Shown here: positions 34,165-46,283 of the stretch, piece by piece | Numbering within the stretch: the stretch's first letter is position 1 | Layout of the letters: every line of letters starts with the position of its first letter | Assembly (NCBI RefSeq): GCF_027921745.1 | Contig: NC_079240.1 | Location: 737,001 to 801,000 of the forward strand | Reading direction: 5' to 3' | Origin: Schizosaccharomyces osmophilus | Lineage: Eukaryota; Ascomycota; Schizosaccharomycetes; Schizosaccharomycetales; Schizosaccharomycetaceae | DNA length: 64,000 nt | Position numbers and translations under genes: made by a program | Notes under the pieces: model-generated | Database searches by the model: none | Told to the model about the DNA's origin: nothing | The model's input: the letters and a program-made list of their open reading frames with translations, nothing else

Positions 34165-35838
34165 TAAGAGGGAATTAAGGTATCAGGGTTGACTAGCTGG
34201 TATTGGGGTTGATTAAATTTCTTGAATTTTACCCATGACATGGAGTTTTTGATTGATACGATAAAGTAAGAAGAACGTATTATTTTAAGAAATTTCGACT
34301 TAATGTTTTCGTTTATTGTTGAAACATTAATCTTCTGCTAAAGCTGTCGCTCACGATTTTTTGGTGAAAGAATGAAATAACAAATCGGTATAGTGCGAGT
34401 ACATTTAATGATGTATGAAAGTTAAGAAAAGGAGACGCCAGACGTGTTCTGAAAAGAAAGGCTGTCGGCGAACCGAACTTGTCCTATGTTATTTATTGTT
34501 TGAAATTAATTAGTTTTATATTATTAGGAAAAGAATGTGTGTTTGGCACGCATATGTCGGTTTAGTATTTATATTTTGTTTATTATTAATGTTATAAGAT
34601 GGATTTTGTATTAGAGATTGGTGTGTTATAACTGATTAAGTAAACTAACAGTTAACTAAAATATCGTGAGTAGATGAGGATATCGTAGATACACTGTACT
34701 GACTGGATTATGTCTTCACAATGAAATCATTTAAGCATTTCTGAGCAGATCATACGAGACATTCCAGATGGATGGAAACTGTGAATCGACCAAATATGCA
34801 AAATTGAAACAGGTTTTTCACATGAAGAGCAGGTTATTAACATACAACTAATTAGTATGGTTTCAATATTTCAGCGAGGAAAAAGGACAGACGAAGGGGT
34901 TTATTCAGGTTAAGCTTTTATTTCCTCTTGGCTTATTTTGTCTCAAATTCTTTTCGTTTTGTTTACTTTTGGGATAGGTCCAAACAGTTAATGATCCACG
35001 AGTTTGTATGAAAATTACACTAGCTTATATGTAAGTTTGACCAGACAGGTCATGGTTCTGTTTCTATCAATTACAAGGACGCATTAAATCCTACCCGTAT
35101 ACCAGCCAGACTATGAGAAGATAATAGTTTATGTTTTGGGAAAGCATTCTTGAGTAACACTTACAGTAACAACCATGAGGACAATATTACAAGATTAATT
35201 TACCAACCTTCGCAAGGTTGACCTCTCCGGGGGAAGTCTGACAAATTATGATATCATATACGTAAAGCATTTTCGAAAGATGTTTATATATGTTCCTTTT
35301 ACCAAACACCAAGTGAAAAGAGCGACAAGTGGGTAGGCTCTAAAACTCACAATATCGCGTTACTCAAAAAAAAAACAAGAAAAAAACTAGTTGAACATAA
35401 GACCAGGACCCCTTTTAAGAGCTGCTGTAGTAGTTTTTTGGTGATTCACGAATCATCCCAGATAATTTACGTGGTTAAAGACAAGTGCTTTTGAAAGCAA
35501 GGTCGGTCATTTGATATCTCTTTCGTTGTTTGCGTGTCATCTTATTTTTTAAGATACTCCTTCGTTCGATTTTTGCAAGACAAGTCATCATTTGAAAATT
35601 TCGAGTCTCAGATCTTGGATTATTTTACCCATCTTTACTGAACAAATCAGGAATAGGTTTTTATATAATTTTTTCTCTTGTAAATAAGCATTAAATAGTG
35701 TGGAAACGAATTTTTTTATGCTATTACATTAATAGTCTCCACATTTTTTTGATTCCTATTTTTAATACTCTGAGATATATTTGGATTTCTTGATAGTTTC
35801 ATTTTAATACTCTACCAATTCCTTAATTTTTTGACATA
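34165..35838. other. Long intergenic region with GC-rich hairpin
   Basis: About 1.67 kb between seg1 and the Sfk1-like gene, both rightward. Mostly AT-rich; it contains a compact GC-rich island with a 7-bp stem hairpin at 35203-35219 followed by CTCTCCGGGGG. No open reading frame of note. A non-coding RNA is possible but not identified. Confidence 0.45.
35203..35219. repeat. Perfect short hairpin in GC-rich island
   Basis: CAACCTT-CGC-AAGGTTG can form a seven-base-pair stem with a three-base loop. Directly after it the sequence ACCTCTCCGGGGGAAGTCTG is GC-rich against an AT-rich background of several hundred bases. Confidence 0.5.
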
Positions 35839-36708
35839 ATGGTTGAACGTGTTCCTTCGATGCCCAGTCGTCCCCGCTACTGGGCTTACCTTTTGTTTTT
35901 ATTACCCCTTGTTTGCTTTTTAATGTGGACAATCGGTTTGATTGTCCTTTTGGGTCTTTGGAGTGCTCAAGATAAATGGCATACTCCTGGTGAACCCGAT
36001 CCTGTATTTATTAGTGATATGGGTGCATATACCAAAGGATTTTTCATTCCCATGTGCGTTATCACTGGTGCTTCTTATCTTCTAAGTTTCCTCGCCATTC
36101 GTCTTTGCAGACAATGGCGATTTTTATATCCGACCACGAATAAGATCGAGGCCATCCTTGGTTGGTTTGCTGTATTAACAGCTGCTGGTTGTGCCGCTTG
36201 TTTAATCTCCTTGGCAATTCGTGATGATGTGCATCACGATAATATTCACTGGAAGTTCACTGCAGCTTTTGTTGTGTTGGCTTTTGTTTCTGCCGCTAGT
36301 AATATTTTCGAGTGGCTCTCTGCTCACCGCCATTATCGCTTTAGCAGGTTATTGGCTTTCTCATTTTGGTCAAAATTTATAGTCATTATTACGGCTATCG
36401 TTTGTGCCATTGCATTTGCTGGTTTGCGTCACTATCAGAATCGCTCCAAATCAGCTAGATTTGAGTGGGTTGTTGGATTTTTATGGGCTCTTTACATTGC
36501 TTTGTTGTGTTTGGACGTACTTCCAGCCATTTATCATGAACGTTATCCAAGCTATTCGGGTGACTTGGAGAAGGGTGGTTATGGTACTCAGCAACCTGGT
36601 GCTGCTGAACAACCTGGTACTACTGAACAGCCAGGCGCTGCTTATGCACCTCCTTCTGAGCCTCCAGCGGCCGTTACTCGAAACGAAGCTGATCCCACTG
36701 AGCTTTAA
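35839..36708 (+). CDS. Frag1/DRAM/Sfk1 family membrane protein
   Basis: Single exon, 289 aa. Six membrane helices are visible (about residues 14-40, 65-90, 105-125, 137-160, 175-200, 210-230), with an extracytosolic loop between helices 1 and 2 carrying PDPVFISDMGAY, the position and form of the family signature (proline/isoleucine-serine-aspartate-glycine). Family members include Sfk1, which helps place the PI4-kinase Stt4 at the yeast plasma membrane, and the DRAM/TMEM150 proteins of animals. The cytosolic C-tail (from about residue 235) is proline- and alanine-rich and contains an imperfect six-residue repeat (QPGAAE type). Neighbour of the eisosome gene seg1, which is suggestive of plasma-membrane work but not proof. 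Confidence 0.8.
   Translation: MVERVPSMPSRPRYWAYLLFLLPLVCFLMWTIGLIVLLGLWSAQDKWHTPGEPDPVFISDMGAYTKGFFIPMCVITGASYLLSFLAIRLCRQWRFLYPTTNKIEAILGWFAVLTAAGCAACLISLAIRDDVHHDNIHWKFTAAFVVLAFVSAASNIFEWLSAHRHYRFSRLLAFSFWSKFIVIITAIVCAIAFAGLRHYQNRSKSARFEWVVGFLWALYIALLCLDVLPAIYHERYPSYSGDLEKGGYGTQQPGAAEQPGTTEQPGAAYAPPSEPPAAVTRNEADPTEL
36592..36642 (+). repeat. 18-nt coding minisatellite
   Basis: Almost three tandem copies of an 18-nt unit encoding Q-P-G-(A/T)-(A/T)-E in the C-terminal tail of the Sfk1-like protein. Codon differences between units (CAA/CAG, GGT/GGC) suggest it is not newly expanded. Confidence 0.7.
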
Positions 36709-37232
36709 TTTTCTGACTTATAACTACATTTCCTTGAATTTTAGCAGCTGGTGGCTGCAGGGTATTATAATTTATATACCCAATCAACTCATAGGTTGTT
36801 AACGGTTGTTAACAACTATTATGAACGCACTGTACACTGTTGCTGGGTTGGCAATAGTAATCAAAGTCCCTTTGGTAAAAATTTTTATGGTGAGACAAAC
36901 TGCTTGTCTCTTTTCATTCATGTGCCATTTAATACACCTTACTATTTGTTCCTTTGTCAAAAAAGATAAAAATTCGTTACTTCAACAAAAGCACTTTTTT
37001 CCTTCTCAATTTACTTTTTACAGTTTACGAAGATACTGTTACTGATTATAATCGTTCATAATATTTCAATTTGAAAATTTTGTTTTTAAACATTTGTTTA
37101 CCAATTTTATTTATATCATTCTATCATGCTACAATTTAGCGAAACGAAAAGCATTATGTTCAAGGAAGTAATGTACTATCTTAAAATTTGCTATATCGGT
37201 TTAGCAAAGTAGAACGTACAAAACATATAGAT
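36709..37232. other. Intergenic region
   Basis: About 520 bp between the Sfk1-like gene and utp13, both rightward. Contains a GGTTGTTAAC direct repeat at about 36793-36813; otherwise nothing recognised. Confidence 0.4.
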
Positions 37233-39648
37233 ATGCAGAAAACAACTTCGTCTTTCACCAAAAATCGCTTTATGGCACCAATTGCAGAAAGGACTCGGTA
37301 AGTTCGTTTGAAAGCAAGAAATTTACTAATGCAACAGATTTGGCCTAAAAAAGAGCATTGAGCCCGTCTATAGCGGTGGCCCTATTGGCTTCGCTTCAAA
37401 TGAAAAAATCCTAGTCACCAGTTTAGGTGATCGGATTGTGGGTAGTAATGGAGAGACTGGAGAAAAAATCTTTTCTCTTAGTAAGGATGAAGATGATTAC
37501 GTTACTTCCATAATTATGACTAGCGATGCTAGCAGGTTGGTGGTTGCTTTTAGGTCGCGCTTGGTTATAATATTCGAAATCCCTTCAGGAAAACGCTTAA
37601 AGTCATTCAAAGCACATGAGACACCAGTAATTACGATGACCATTGATCCAACAAATAGCGTCTTGGCTACAGGCGGAGCTGAAGGTCTTGTAAAGGTATG
37701 GGACTTGGCAGGCGGATATACAACACACGTTCTCCGCGGACATGGCGGTATTGTCAGTGCACTTTGTTTTGGAAAATATCAAGGGAAATGGGTACTGGCA
37801 AGCGGTGCTGACGACACGCGAGTACGTCTTTGGGATTTGAATACCAGTCGGTCAATAGCTGCATTTGAAGGTCATAGCAGTGTGATTCGAGGTCTTACAT
37901 TTGATGAATCTGGATCATTCGTATTGAGCGGTTCGCGAGACAAGACCGTCCAAGTATGGGATCTGAAAAAGCGATCTGCTGTTCGCACGATACCTGTGTT
38001 GCATGGTGTTGAATCCCTTGGATGGGTCAATCATCCTGAAAAAAATGAAAAAGTACTTTATACGGCAGGTGAGGGAAACCTTATCTTAGCGTGGGATTGG
38101 AAAACCGGGGCTCGTTTTAATCCCGATATCCAAATTGTCCCTAATGAAAACAATGCTATTATCCAGGTTGTTTCTATAGACGAGAATTCACTTTTAACTG
38201 TACATTCGGATTTGAGCATGCTTGTACAAACTTTGTCTATTGACAATGGATTTCTGGTTCAAAAGAAGCTTCATGGTTCTTTTGATGAAGTCATTGACTG
38301 TGCTTGGATTGGCGATGATCATTTGGCAATTGCATCCAATACTGAATATATCGATATAATTTCCGCTGATGGGACACAAGTTCATGGTGTTTTATCTGGT
38401 CATACTGATATCGTCCTCGCAATGCACGCTTCTGAAGATGGCGTTTGGATGGCAACGGGTGCTAAAGATAATACTACACGATTGTGGAATCTAGACGTTG
38501 AAAATAATAAATTTACCTGTGTGCGTGTTTTTACCGGTCATACAGCTAGTGTGACAGCTGTCGCTTTGGGTCCATTGGACGCTCAGGGTTTTCCTTCATT
38601 CCTTATATCTGCTTCCCAAGATCGAACGTTGAAGCGTTATGATTTGGGTTCTTCATTGGCTAATTCTGAAATTCAAGGTAGAGCTGTTTGGACGATTAAA
38701 GCACATGACCGCGATATTAATGCTGTCCAAGTATCTGCTGATGGACGTATCGTTGCTACGGTCAGTCAAGACAAATTAATCAAGTTGTGGGATGCATCCC
38801 TTGGTGAAGTTATAGGAGTGTTGCGTGGCCATCGTAGAGGTGTCTGGGCTTGTGTGTTCAACCCTTATAGCCGTCAATTAGCTAGTGGCAGTGGTGATCG
38901 AACAGTTCGTGTATGGAGTATGGATGAGCAACAATGTCTTCATACATTAGAAGGACACACTGGTGCTGTCTTAAAGCTGGCTTACATATCAAGAGGCACA
39001 CAGCTTGTTAGTGCTGCTGCCGACGGTCTTGTAAAAGTCTGGTCTATATCATCGGGTGAATGTGTTGCAACATTGGATAACCATGAGGACAGAGTTTGGG
39101 CTGTCGCAGTTCGTGACGATGGAGCACGTATAGTGTCTGGTGGTGCCGATGCCGTCGTAAGCGTTTGGCAGGACGTCACAGAAGAGCATGCTGCTGAGGA
39201 AGCTGAGGAACTCGAACGTCGTATCGAGGCCGAACAATCACTTTCTAATTATGAAAAGGCTGAAGATTGGCGAAATGCTATTGCATTGGCGTTGTCATTG
39301 GATCGACCTCTCGGTTTACTACGCCTTTTCGAACGAGTTATGAATTCTCCTCATCAAAAAGGAAGCATTACAGGGAACGTTGATGTGGATAAAGTTGTGT
39401 CGGATCTAAACGACAATCAGTTAACAACATTGTTTCAACGCATTCGTGACTGGAATGTGAATAATAAAACTAGCATGGTTGCACAAAGGCTGCTACGTTT
39501 AGTTTTGCACGCTTACCCCGTTAAACATCTGTTGAAGATTCCAGGAATAAAAGGAATCTTCGATAGTATGTTTCCATATACTCAGCGTCATCTAACAAGA
39601 ATTAATGATTTGTTGGAAGAATCCTATATTGTTGATTATGTTATGTAA
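37233..39648 (+). CDS. utp13: U3 snoRNP / SSU processome protein Utp13
   Basis: Two exons, 37233-37297 and 37338-39648, giving 791 aa. The 40-nt intron is needed to reach a start codon: exon 1 supplies [21 protein letters not shown] and the junction makes an arginine followed by [15 protein letters not shown]. Most of the protein is tandem WD40 repeats (about twelve to thirteen), with clear units such as [12 protein letters not shown]...[18 protein letters not shown]...[18 protein letters not shown]...VRVWSM. The C-terminal Utp13 domain runs from about residue 655 to the end ([19 protein letters not shown], in family position). With Utp21, Utp12 and others it forms the UTP-B complex in pre-18S rRNA processing in the nucleolus. 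The orthologue in S. pombe is about 777 aa. Confidence 0.95.
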
Positions 39649-39833
39649 ATTAAAACAGAACTTTTTAATTATAAGTTAGTACTTCCGGTACTTAACTATT
39701 TTTAGAGATCAATTTTTAGCTATTGATTATTCTATGTTTCAAAATTGGGTTAAATAAAAATTGGGTCTATTTTTTTTGGAAAACTTGCAACAAAGCAATT
39801 GTAGCCTTTTTTAACAGTAGCCATAGTAATAAA

Positions 39834-41593
39834 TTAGATACCCTCGAAATTTAGGAAACCAGACATGAGAAGGATACGATAATATTTTTTCTTGGAAATC
39901 TCGTTTGTCCAATTCCAAGCGCTGGTTAGACGACCGTCAATACAGCTGCCAGCGTCGTACCAATTATCAGCTCCGCGTCCATCGAATGCATGTTTAAAGA
40001 AATCCAGTAGTAAAGTTTGCTGTAAGCCTCTAATGCTCCCATATTCTTCTTCGATGTACTGTACCAAGAAGGGATCCCTCAAATATTCTAACTGCTGCAA
40101 AGCCTTAACAAGTGGTGTTAAAATGTGAGGAACTTGACGGTATTTGTCAATAAACATTAAAGCATTAGGAACGGCACGATCACCCAAATGAACAGCAGAA
40201 CTACCAATCCAAGGTAAATCCTGCTCATGCTGCACTCCGGACAATATTTTATGAACCGTCGCGCGTAGCAAAGGGCATGCTTGAACACGGTTAAGACCCT
40301 GTCCTGTATCCGAAATGAAATATCTCGTATCTTTGTCAACAAGAGATGCATCACTTTGAAGCCATAGCAAAAACATTTGGTCCATCATACAAGACCAAAA
40401 TTGCAGACTTTGGTGAACATAAAAGAATTGCGTCCGATGGTCATGTGTTAAACGAGCACCATTCATAAAACCAATTTTTAAGTTTCCGCCTTTCTTTGAA
40501 TCTTGTGGTGAGAAAAAGTCATGCAAATAAGAATCCATTTTTTCAACAGGAACCCGATTAGCCATCAGAAACGATTCATGGTCGGCTAACGAAACCAAAC
40601 AATCTTCCAAAATACTCTTTTTGTCATCATTTCCTTTCGCGTATTTTTTTAGCAATGCATCACTGCTTTTTTTTCGTTCTTCATTTATTTTAGATCGTAA
40701 TGAAGCACCAGCATATGGATCTATTTGTTGGAGAGTAGAATCTAGTAGCTGTTTTTCAGACAAAATATCTAATAAATTATTCTCCTCTAGTACACGAAAA
40801 ACGGTTTTTATGGGGATGTAAAAGTCAAAGCCCATTTGAATACAGACATCAGGTATCATGGAATCTTGGCACATGTACATCATAGCACCATAAGTAGTAC
40901 GCATTTTTTCAGGATTCATAATTTTATATCGCCGTCCTATTTCAAATATGGATTTGAAGAAATCTGCATTCGTTGCATGGTCCTTTCCTTGCAGCAGACT
41001 TCGACCAAGTTTAATGTCCATTGCAACAACTAAGCCAGTCAATATGCTACACATTTCTGATAGGTAAGTCACCATCAGTTTTGTCCTCGACGTATAGGAT
41101 ATAATGTCAACACGGTCGGTATACTCGATAACATTTAGCCTGAATGTTAGAATGATTCACAGAACATAAAAAAGGATGAAAAAGTAACGGAACAGCACGC
41201 CTTTGCCGGTCGAAAACAAATGATAGATTAAGCCTTTTGTTGAGTACTTTCGTCAAATGTTTTTACAAGCTCAGAGCAAAGCAAAGGAAATATCAAGACC
41301 AAATAAAAACTTCATAATTAAATATCTCAATTGAATAATCGAATTGGCTTAATCTAAGCACTTTGGCAACGCGATTTATTTTCGTTCAGGACCTTTGCTG
41401 TTTCTTAAAATAATGTAACTTACGCTGCTTCTAATAAACCCAGAATACGCCGTTCATCTTCGTTTAAACGTACAGGGACAAATTTGGATTTTTCAACCCA
41501 GCTTTTTGTGAATAATCCGGTTTTTGACATGGTGGTATTGATCGAGTTGTGCAGCACCAAGTGCATACACTTCACCAAATCCTTTGAATCCAT
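39834..41593 (-). CDS. DUF2009 (UPF0652) protein
   Basis: Two exons, 41593-41424 and 41139-39834, giving 491 aa. The first exon encodes MDSKDLVKCMHLVLHNSINT and ends ...RRILGLLEAA; splicing restores ALNVIEYTDRVDIISYTSR, the conserved DUF2009 start (family members read L-N-V-S-E-Y-T-D-x-V-D). The rest follows the family: MNPEKMRTTYGAMMYMCQDS, GNLKIGFMNGARLTHDH, VHLGDRAVPNALMFIDKY, and the ending SAWNWTNEISKKKYYRIL. Function is unknown; the family is widespread in fungi, plants and protists and is nearly invariant in the middle region. The 284-nt intron is long for fission yeast. Divergent from snx12, with 345 bp between the start codons; convergent with utp13. Confidence 0.9.
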
Positions 41594-41938
41594 AATTCTT
41601 CGTTTTTGCTAAAATAAAAGTGAGGTTAAAGGCTTTTCAAGCTCAATTTTGCGTATTCTTTAAAAACGATTGTCAATTATTCGAGTTTATTGATTTATTA
41701 AGGATCGTGCATGTTGACTTGTGATTTCGGTGACGCTTTAAATCCAAATTGCTTTCTTTGAAAGAAAATATTTCTTGTAGGATTCCAAAAAGATATTTGA
41801 AAGTTCATTCCTTTCCATCTTTGGACCTTTGACGGAATTGTGTCCAATATTTTGATCTTTACCACCCTTTTCTCTTAGACATGCAATAATTTGTTATGAT
41901 AAGTCTGTGAGTCGATTCTGTTAATTGTGCCCCTACTT
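41594..41938. other. Divergent promoter, DUF2009 gene / snx12
   Basis: About 345 bp shared by two divergent genes. AT-rich; no named motif recognised. Confidence 0.4.
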
Positions 41939-44900
41939 ATGTCCCATAATTTGAAGACTTACTTTTTTTTTGCTTTTTGCGGTTTCTTTATCTGGGTTGT
42001 TTTTCGAACTTTTGTTACAAAACTTATCTACTTATGGGCGGCTGGCTATTTTGTTTGGTTTCATTTGCATTCCAAGCATCTTGGTACCTTCAGTTCTTTC
42101 AATTCAGCTGAGCCGTTTCTTGTTGATCCTACAGTTTTTCGGAAACGGAGTCAAAATTTGCTAAAATCGAGATTCTTACTGAGACAAGCTTTATGTCCTG
42201 GATATCCAGAAATTTCAGAAGAGCTAGAGTTCATTCTGGAGAATTTCATGGAGAGATATGTTAAAAAATGGTCATCTCAGATAATTGGCGAACCGACTAT
42301 TCCAAACAGCATTGAGGATCATTTCCGAAAATGCATCCATACTCTTTTTTTGAGTGTTGAGACAGTTGACTTTGCAGATGTTCTCATCAAGAAAATCCTA
42401 CCACTACTTACAAAGCACCTACGTCTTTTTGTCGAAGCAGAACAACTCGTCGTCGGCCATAAGGCAGTTTCTTTCACCGACCATTTTGAGCTTTCAAAAG
42501 AAATAGCTGCGAAATATAATAATGGTTCATTACATAAAGCTATCCTTTTGTCAGGAAATCCGATGGTTGCCCAAAAGAAATATTTGAGGAATTGGACCAT
42601 TCAGGTGTTGTCAATAATACTCCCTAATTACTACCAAACAAGTCCTTTGGTGATTTCACTAATAACCGAAATTATAATTAATATTGTTCTCCTTCCGCTA
42701 ATATCTTACGTTTCTGACCCAGATTTTTTTAATTACTTAATTATTCAAGGTAGTGGAAGTATAATTGAACGGCGTAGAAAGATACGTCGCTTAAAGCATG
42801 CTATACGCAAGTTATCCTCAAATTCTCAGATTGGAACACGCAGGTTAGGACTAAAGGATAGTCAATATGCTTTCGACCAATATATAAGGGAAATCCATCG
42901 TATTTCTAATATTTCTGACGCTAGGCGTCTTCGATCTGAGTTGTTAGTGCAAAGGCGTCAATTAGATCAACACACCCCTTTTAGTTCTGAGCTTCAACAG
43001 TACCATGAACGTTTACGAGTAGCTTTGAATACAACCGAAAAAAGAATATCTGTACTTTCTGGATTCCCGTTTCAAAAAAGGCAGTCTGCCCTCGTTGAAC
43101 AAGCTCAGTCTTTGCAGCAAATACTGTCTGATTCCGCGGCTGTATCATGTTTTTTAGAATTTATGGAACGCAGGCAAAGGTCTCATCTTCTTCATTTTTG
43201 GCTTGTAGTAGAAGGATTGAAAGAATCACAGGATGATCCTCTAAATGCACATATATTGGCTCCGTTTTCTGATATATCTTCTGATTATACCGATTTTGCA
43301 GCCATCGCTAAGAGTTATTTGAAAAGAGATAAAAAGCCTTTTAATTTACCAGATTCCTTGATGAGTTCTATATATTCTTTCATTGACCAATCTGAAAATA
43401 GTCTCTCGTCAGAACTGTGGATTGATGCCAGAAATGCCATGCTAGCCGCTCAGGAGCATGTTTTTAATGTTATGCATAATGATGATTATTTCGAATTTGT
43501 TAATAGCGATATTTATTATCGCTTTCTTGCTCAGGATGTTGTTTCAGATAAAAAATCGCTAACTTCATCAACTGCGTACAGTCCTGTTAATGATACTCAA
43601 GATAATCATGCAGACGTTTTTAGACAAGCTTCTATTAAAAGCATATCTTCTTCTTTAAGATCTTTTAATTCTTCTGCCTCAGTTCCTTTGTCCATGTCTT
43701 CTTTAAGAAGAGATAGTACTTTGAATGATGTGGATTTAGAAGGTTCAATCAGTAGCGATGAAGAAGAAGTGCTTTTTGCTTCTCCTGGTGATCTTCAACT
43801 CTCTGAAGCAATTCAAGAACTTCAGACAGATATCCAAGAGTTTGAAAATCAACTTCACGCACTGAGCACAATGATGAAAAAAGCCGAGTTAATTTCAGAT
43901 CAAAAACAGCTCAGAAGTTTGTCTAAAAGCTATCAGGCTATAGAGAAGGCTGTGGGTCGGAAAAAAAGGCAAGTGGATCAATATTTGTCACAAGAAGAAG
44001 ACAGCAAATTATACAATCGTTCGAGGATTTCTATAGACTTTTATAAACTTTGTAGGGATGAGAACGAACGAGAATATGCTGTCTATACGATACGTATTGA
44101 GCGCTTGGAAGGGGATGTTATAAGGTCAGGCTGGATGGTTGCTAGACGATATCGAGAATTTGCTGAATTGCATAAGCAATTGAAGCAAACGTTCCCACAA
44201 GTACGCTCCCTTAAGTTTCCGAGTAAAACCGTTATTCCTTCAATAACAATGTCGATTTTGGAGTACAGAAAAACAGCCCTTAAAGAATATTTACAATCTA
44301 TTTTTCAAATGCCAGATGTTTGCGATAGCAAAATTTTGAGAATGTTTTTATCGCAACAGAACGTTACTGCTCCACAAATGTTCAATCCGAAGATAGTTGG
44401 AGAACGATGGAAACGCTCTTTGGAGACGCTAGGCTTTGAAGTTAACGGTTCCTTTAAGTTGTCACAAGCCGATAGTACATCATCTTTTTCAGCTCCCATT
44501 TGTGAGTTTTTTATTGAGCTCTTTTCTCCGAATAATGATATTAAGCAACAGTGGATGCCGAAAAAAGCTTATATTTCCATCTTAGAGCAGCTTTTTGGAG
44601 GAGCTTTAGAAAAACGTATACGAACTCAATTGAGTCAATGGATCAATCAAGAACGAATCTATGAAAAAGTCCACCGGCTTCGGCATAAGCTAGCCGACAG
44701 TAAGAAACATGAAAAATCGACACATGGATCTAATCGTGCTCGTAAACCAGCTTATGCTGATCGAAATCAACTCAAAGCTGAGGCTGGTATCATGCTTGCA
44801 TCTATGTTTCCTGGGTATACGCCTGACATAGCTGTTAAGAGAATTTTTCGAATCTTACAAAACCAAACTCTTAATGCACATATTATTTATACTTTGCTGG

Positions 44901-44956
44901 ATGAAGCACTCGATGGTTTAAAGCAGCATAAAGAGGATTCAGAAAAAAAATCATAG
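41939..44956 (+). CDS. snx12: Sorting nexin, PXA-RGS-PX-Nexin_C (Mdm1/Snx13 type)
   Basis: Single exon, 1005 aa from the first ATG ([10 protein letters not shown]). Domains in order: two N-terminal hydrophobic helices (about residues 7-35); PXA domain (about 85-290); RGS-like domain (about 400-530, [20 protein letters not shown]); a coiled-coil-like stretch (about 620-690); PX domain (about 700-805, [14 protein letters not shown], binding phosphoinositide); and a Nexin_C domain (about 850-985) with a basic insertion. This is the architecture of yeast Mdm1 and animal SNX13/14/25, which tether the ER to the vacuole or endosomes and take part in lipid metabolism. The S. pombe gene at this position is snx12 (about 1010 aa). 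Confidence 0.94.
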   Translation: MSHNLKTYFFFAFCGFFIWVVFRTFVTKLIYLWAAGYFVWFHLHSKHLGTFSSFNSAEPFLVDPTVFRKRSQNLLKSRFLLRQALCPGYPEISEELEFILENFMERYVKKWSSQIIGEPTIPNSIEDHFRKCIHTLFLSVETVDFADVLIKKILPLLTKHLRLFVEAEQLVVGHKAVSFTDHFELSKEIAAKYNNGSLHKAILLSGNPMVAQKKYLRNWTIQVLSIILPNYYQTSPLVISLITEIIINIVLLPLISYVSDPDFFNYLIIQGSGSIIERRRKIRRLKHAIRKLSSNSQIGTRRLGLKDSQYAFDQYIREIHRISNISDARRLRSELLVQRRQLDQHTPFSSELQQYHERLRVALNTTEKRISVLSGFPFQKRQSALVEQAQSLQQILSDSAAVSCFLEFMERRQRSHLLHFWLVVEGLKESQDDPLNAHILAPFSDISSDYTDFAAIAKSYLKRDKKPFNLPDSLMSSIYSFIDQSENSLSSELWIDARNAMLAAQEHVFNVMHNDDYFEFVNSDIYYRFLAQDVVSDKKSLTSSTAYSPVNDTQDNHADVFRQASIKSISSSLRSFNSSASVPLSMSSLRRDSTLNDVDLEGSISSDEEEVLFASPGDLQLSEAIQELQTDIQEFENQLHALSTMMKKAELISDQKQLRSLSKSYQAIEKAVGRKKRQVDQYLSQEEDSKLYNRSRISIDFYKLCRDENEREYAVYTIRIERLEGDVIRSGWMVARRYREFAELHKQLKQTFPQVRSLKFPSKTVIPSITMSILEYRKTALKEYLQSIFQMPDVCDSKILRMFLSQQNVTAPQMFNPKIVGERWKRSLETLGFEVNGSFKLSQADSTSSFSAPICEFFIELFSPNNDIKQQWMPKKAYISILEQLFGGALEKRIRTQLSQWINQERIYEKVHRLRHKLADSKKHEKSTHGSNRARKPAYADRNQLKAEAGIMLASMFPGYTPDIAVKRIFRILQNQTLNAHIIYTLLDEALDGLKQHKEDSEKKS

Positions 44957-45621
44957 TTTACGAGTTTTCTCACCCCTCCTTCCACTTTAATAATATTTAT
45001 AGTAATTTGCTACACTTAATATTTGCTCATTACGTTTCGCCTAATTATTAACAGCATCATATAGTAAATATTTATTTTTGTTATATTCCAACCAGCAGCG
45101 ATGCTGTATGCTAAAGAACATGATCTTGATAATATAGGTCAGAGAGTGTTGCATTACTGAGCTTTCAGCAATCTTATTTTTTTCTCTTGCTAAGAACAGG
45201 TTATGATGCTATGGAAGAACGAGGCAATCTTGCTTATTAATTTACACTTATTCCTTCTATGACCTGCGGAGTTTACTATTTAATTTCAATATACATTTAT
45301 ACCCAGCCTATTATTGTCAAAATTGAGGTTGATTCAATGCCTATGGAAGATCTATCAAGTAAAGACGAGCCAAAATAAGGTAGCTTTACCAACCTTTCCA
45401 TTAATTGTTTAATGAATGTATTTTTCCTTCCAGAGATCGACATATACTCCAAGGATAATAAATTCTTGCTCTTTTTGAAGAATTGAACGTTTAGATGGAG
45501 AAATCCTGTGACGATGGCAATCCTATTTTAGGTGTTCCATTACTCGATGCTAATGTCTATAAAACTTAATGAAGCTTCTTTTTCATAACGATATTTGACT
45601 GAAAAGCTTTCCTTTTATCGT
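44957..45621. other. Intergenic region between convergent genes
   Basis: About 665 bp between the 3' ends of snx12 and dim1. AT-rich; I see no gene, and no clear terminator structures. Confidence 0.4.
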
Positions 45622-46283
45622 CTAATAACGATGTCGCGTAGAATAGTCTTTAGGTGAAATAACCAAACCTTTTCCTTTTCTAGCTCCTCTGAAAATTGTC
45701 TCAATAATATCGATCATTTCATTTTTGTCTTCTAAGGCCCAATTGATTTTGTTGTTATTACCAGTACCCAAGTCAATCATCATGTGTTTATTTCGGTAGA
45801 AAAACATTATAGTACTTCTGTCATAAAGTTCATACATCTCTCACGAGTTAGTTTAACAGTTCTACTGTTTGTTCAGACTAAATCGGCAGCCCTCTGCCTG
45901 AAGTTTCATACCTTGTTGAAGTCAGGAACTTCGTCAATGTCAACTAAGTAGAAGACAGCCATATTCACTACCTTTTCAGCGATCCGGTAGAGGACTTCAT
46001 CTTGTTTCATGCACTCCTCATCCTACACCAGCCAAGTTAGTACATTAATCCGTTTTCCCATGATATAATACATACATGATCCCGACCAAAACGTATAACT
46101 ACGAGTCTCTCTTGTTCTTCACATATCCGTTAGTTACTGGAGTTACAAAAGAATCCAACCAACATGAGTTCATACCAGAAAGAATTGCTTGGTCGACATG
46201 CCTAATGCACAGTTGTTAGATACATACAAATAAATGGTTTTTTCATACCATCCAGAATGAAGATGAGGAAGGAAATAACTCAT
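45622..46283 (-). CDS. dim1: U5 snRNP protein Dim1 (thioredoxin-like, TXNL4A)
   Basis: Five exons on the minus strand: 46283-46249 (35 nt), 46201-46176 (26 nt), 46116-46076 (41 nt), 46022-45912 and 45837-45622, giving 142 aa, exactly the family length. Splicing recreates MSYFLPHLHSGWHVDQAILS, the RLVVIRFGRDHDEECMKQDE thioredoxin-fold strand (no CXXC, as in all Dim1 proteins), YLVDIDEVPDFNKMYELYD, and the nearly invariant end (NNNKINWALEDKNEMIDIIE; ending SPKDYSTRHRY). Dim1 is an essential component of the U4/U6.U5 tri-snRNP and in S. pombe was first found through a mitotic entry and chromosome segregation phenotype. The gene is unusually exon-rich at its 5' end: 102 coding bases lie in three exons. 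Confidence 0.95.

Noticed and set aside
35175-35241. Possible C/D snoRNA (ATGAGGA ... CTGA)
   Set aside because: The C box has a mismatch and the flanks do not pair; kept only as a structural curiosity in the findings.
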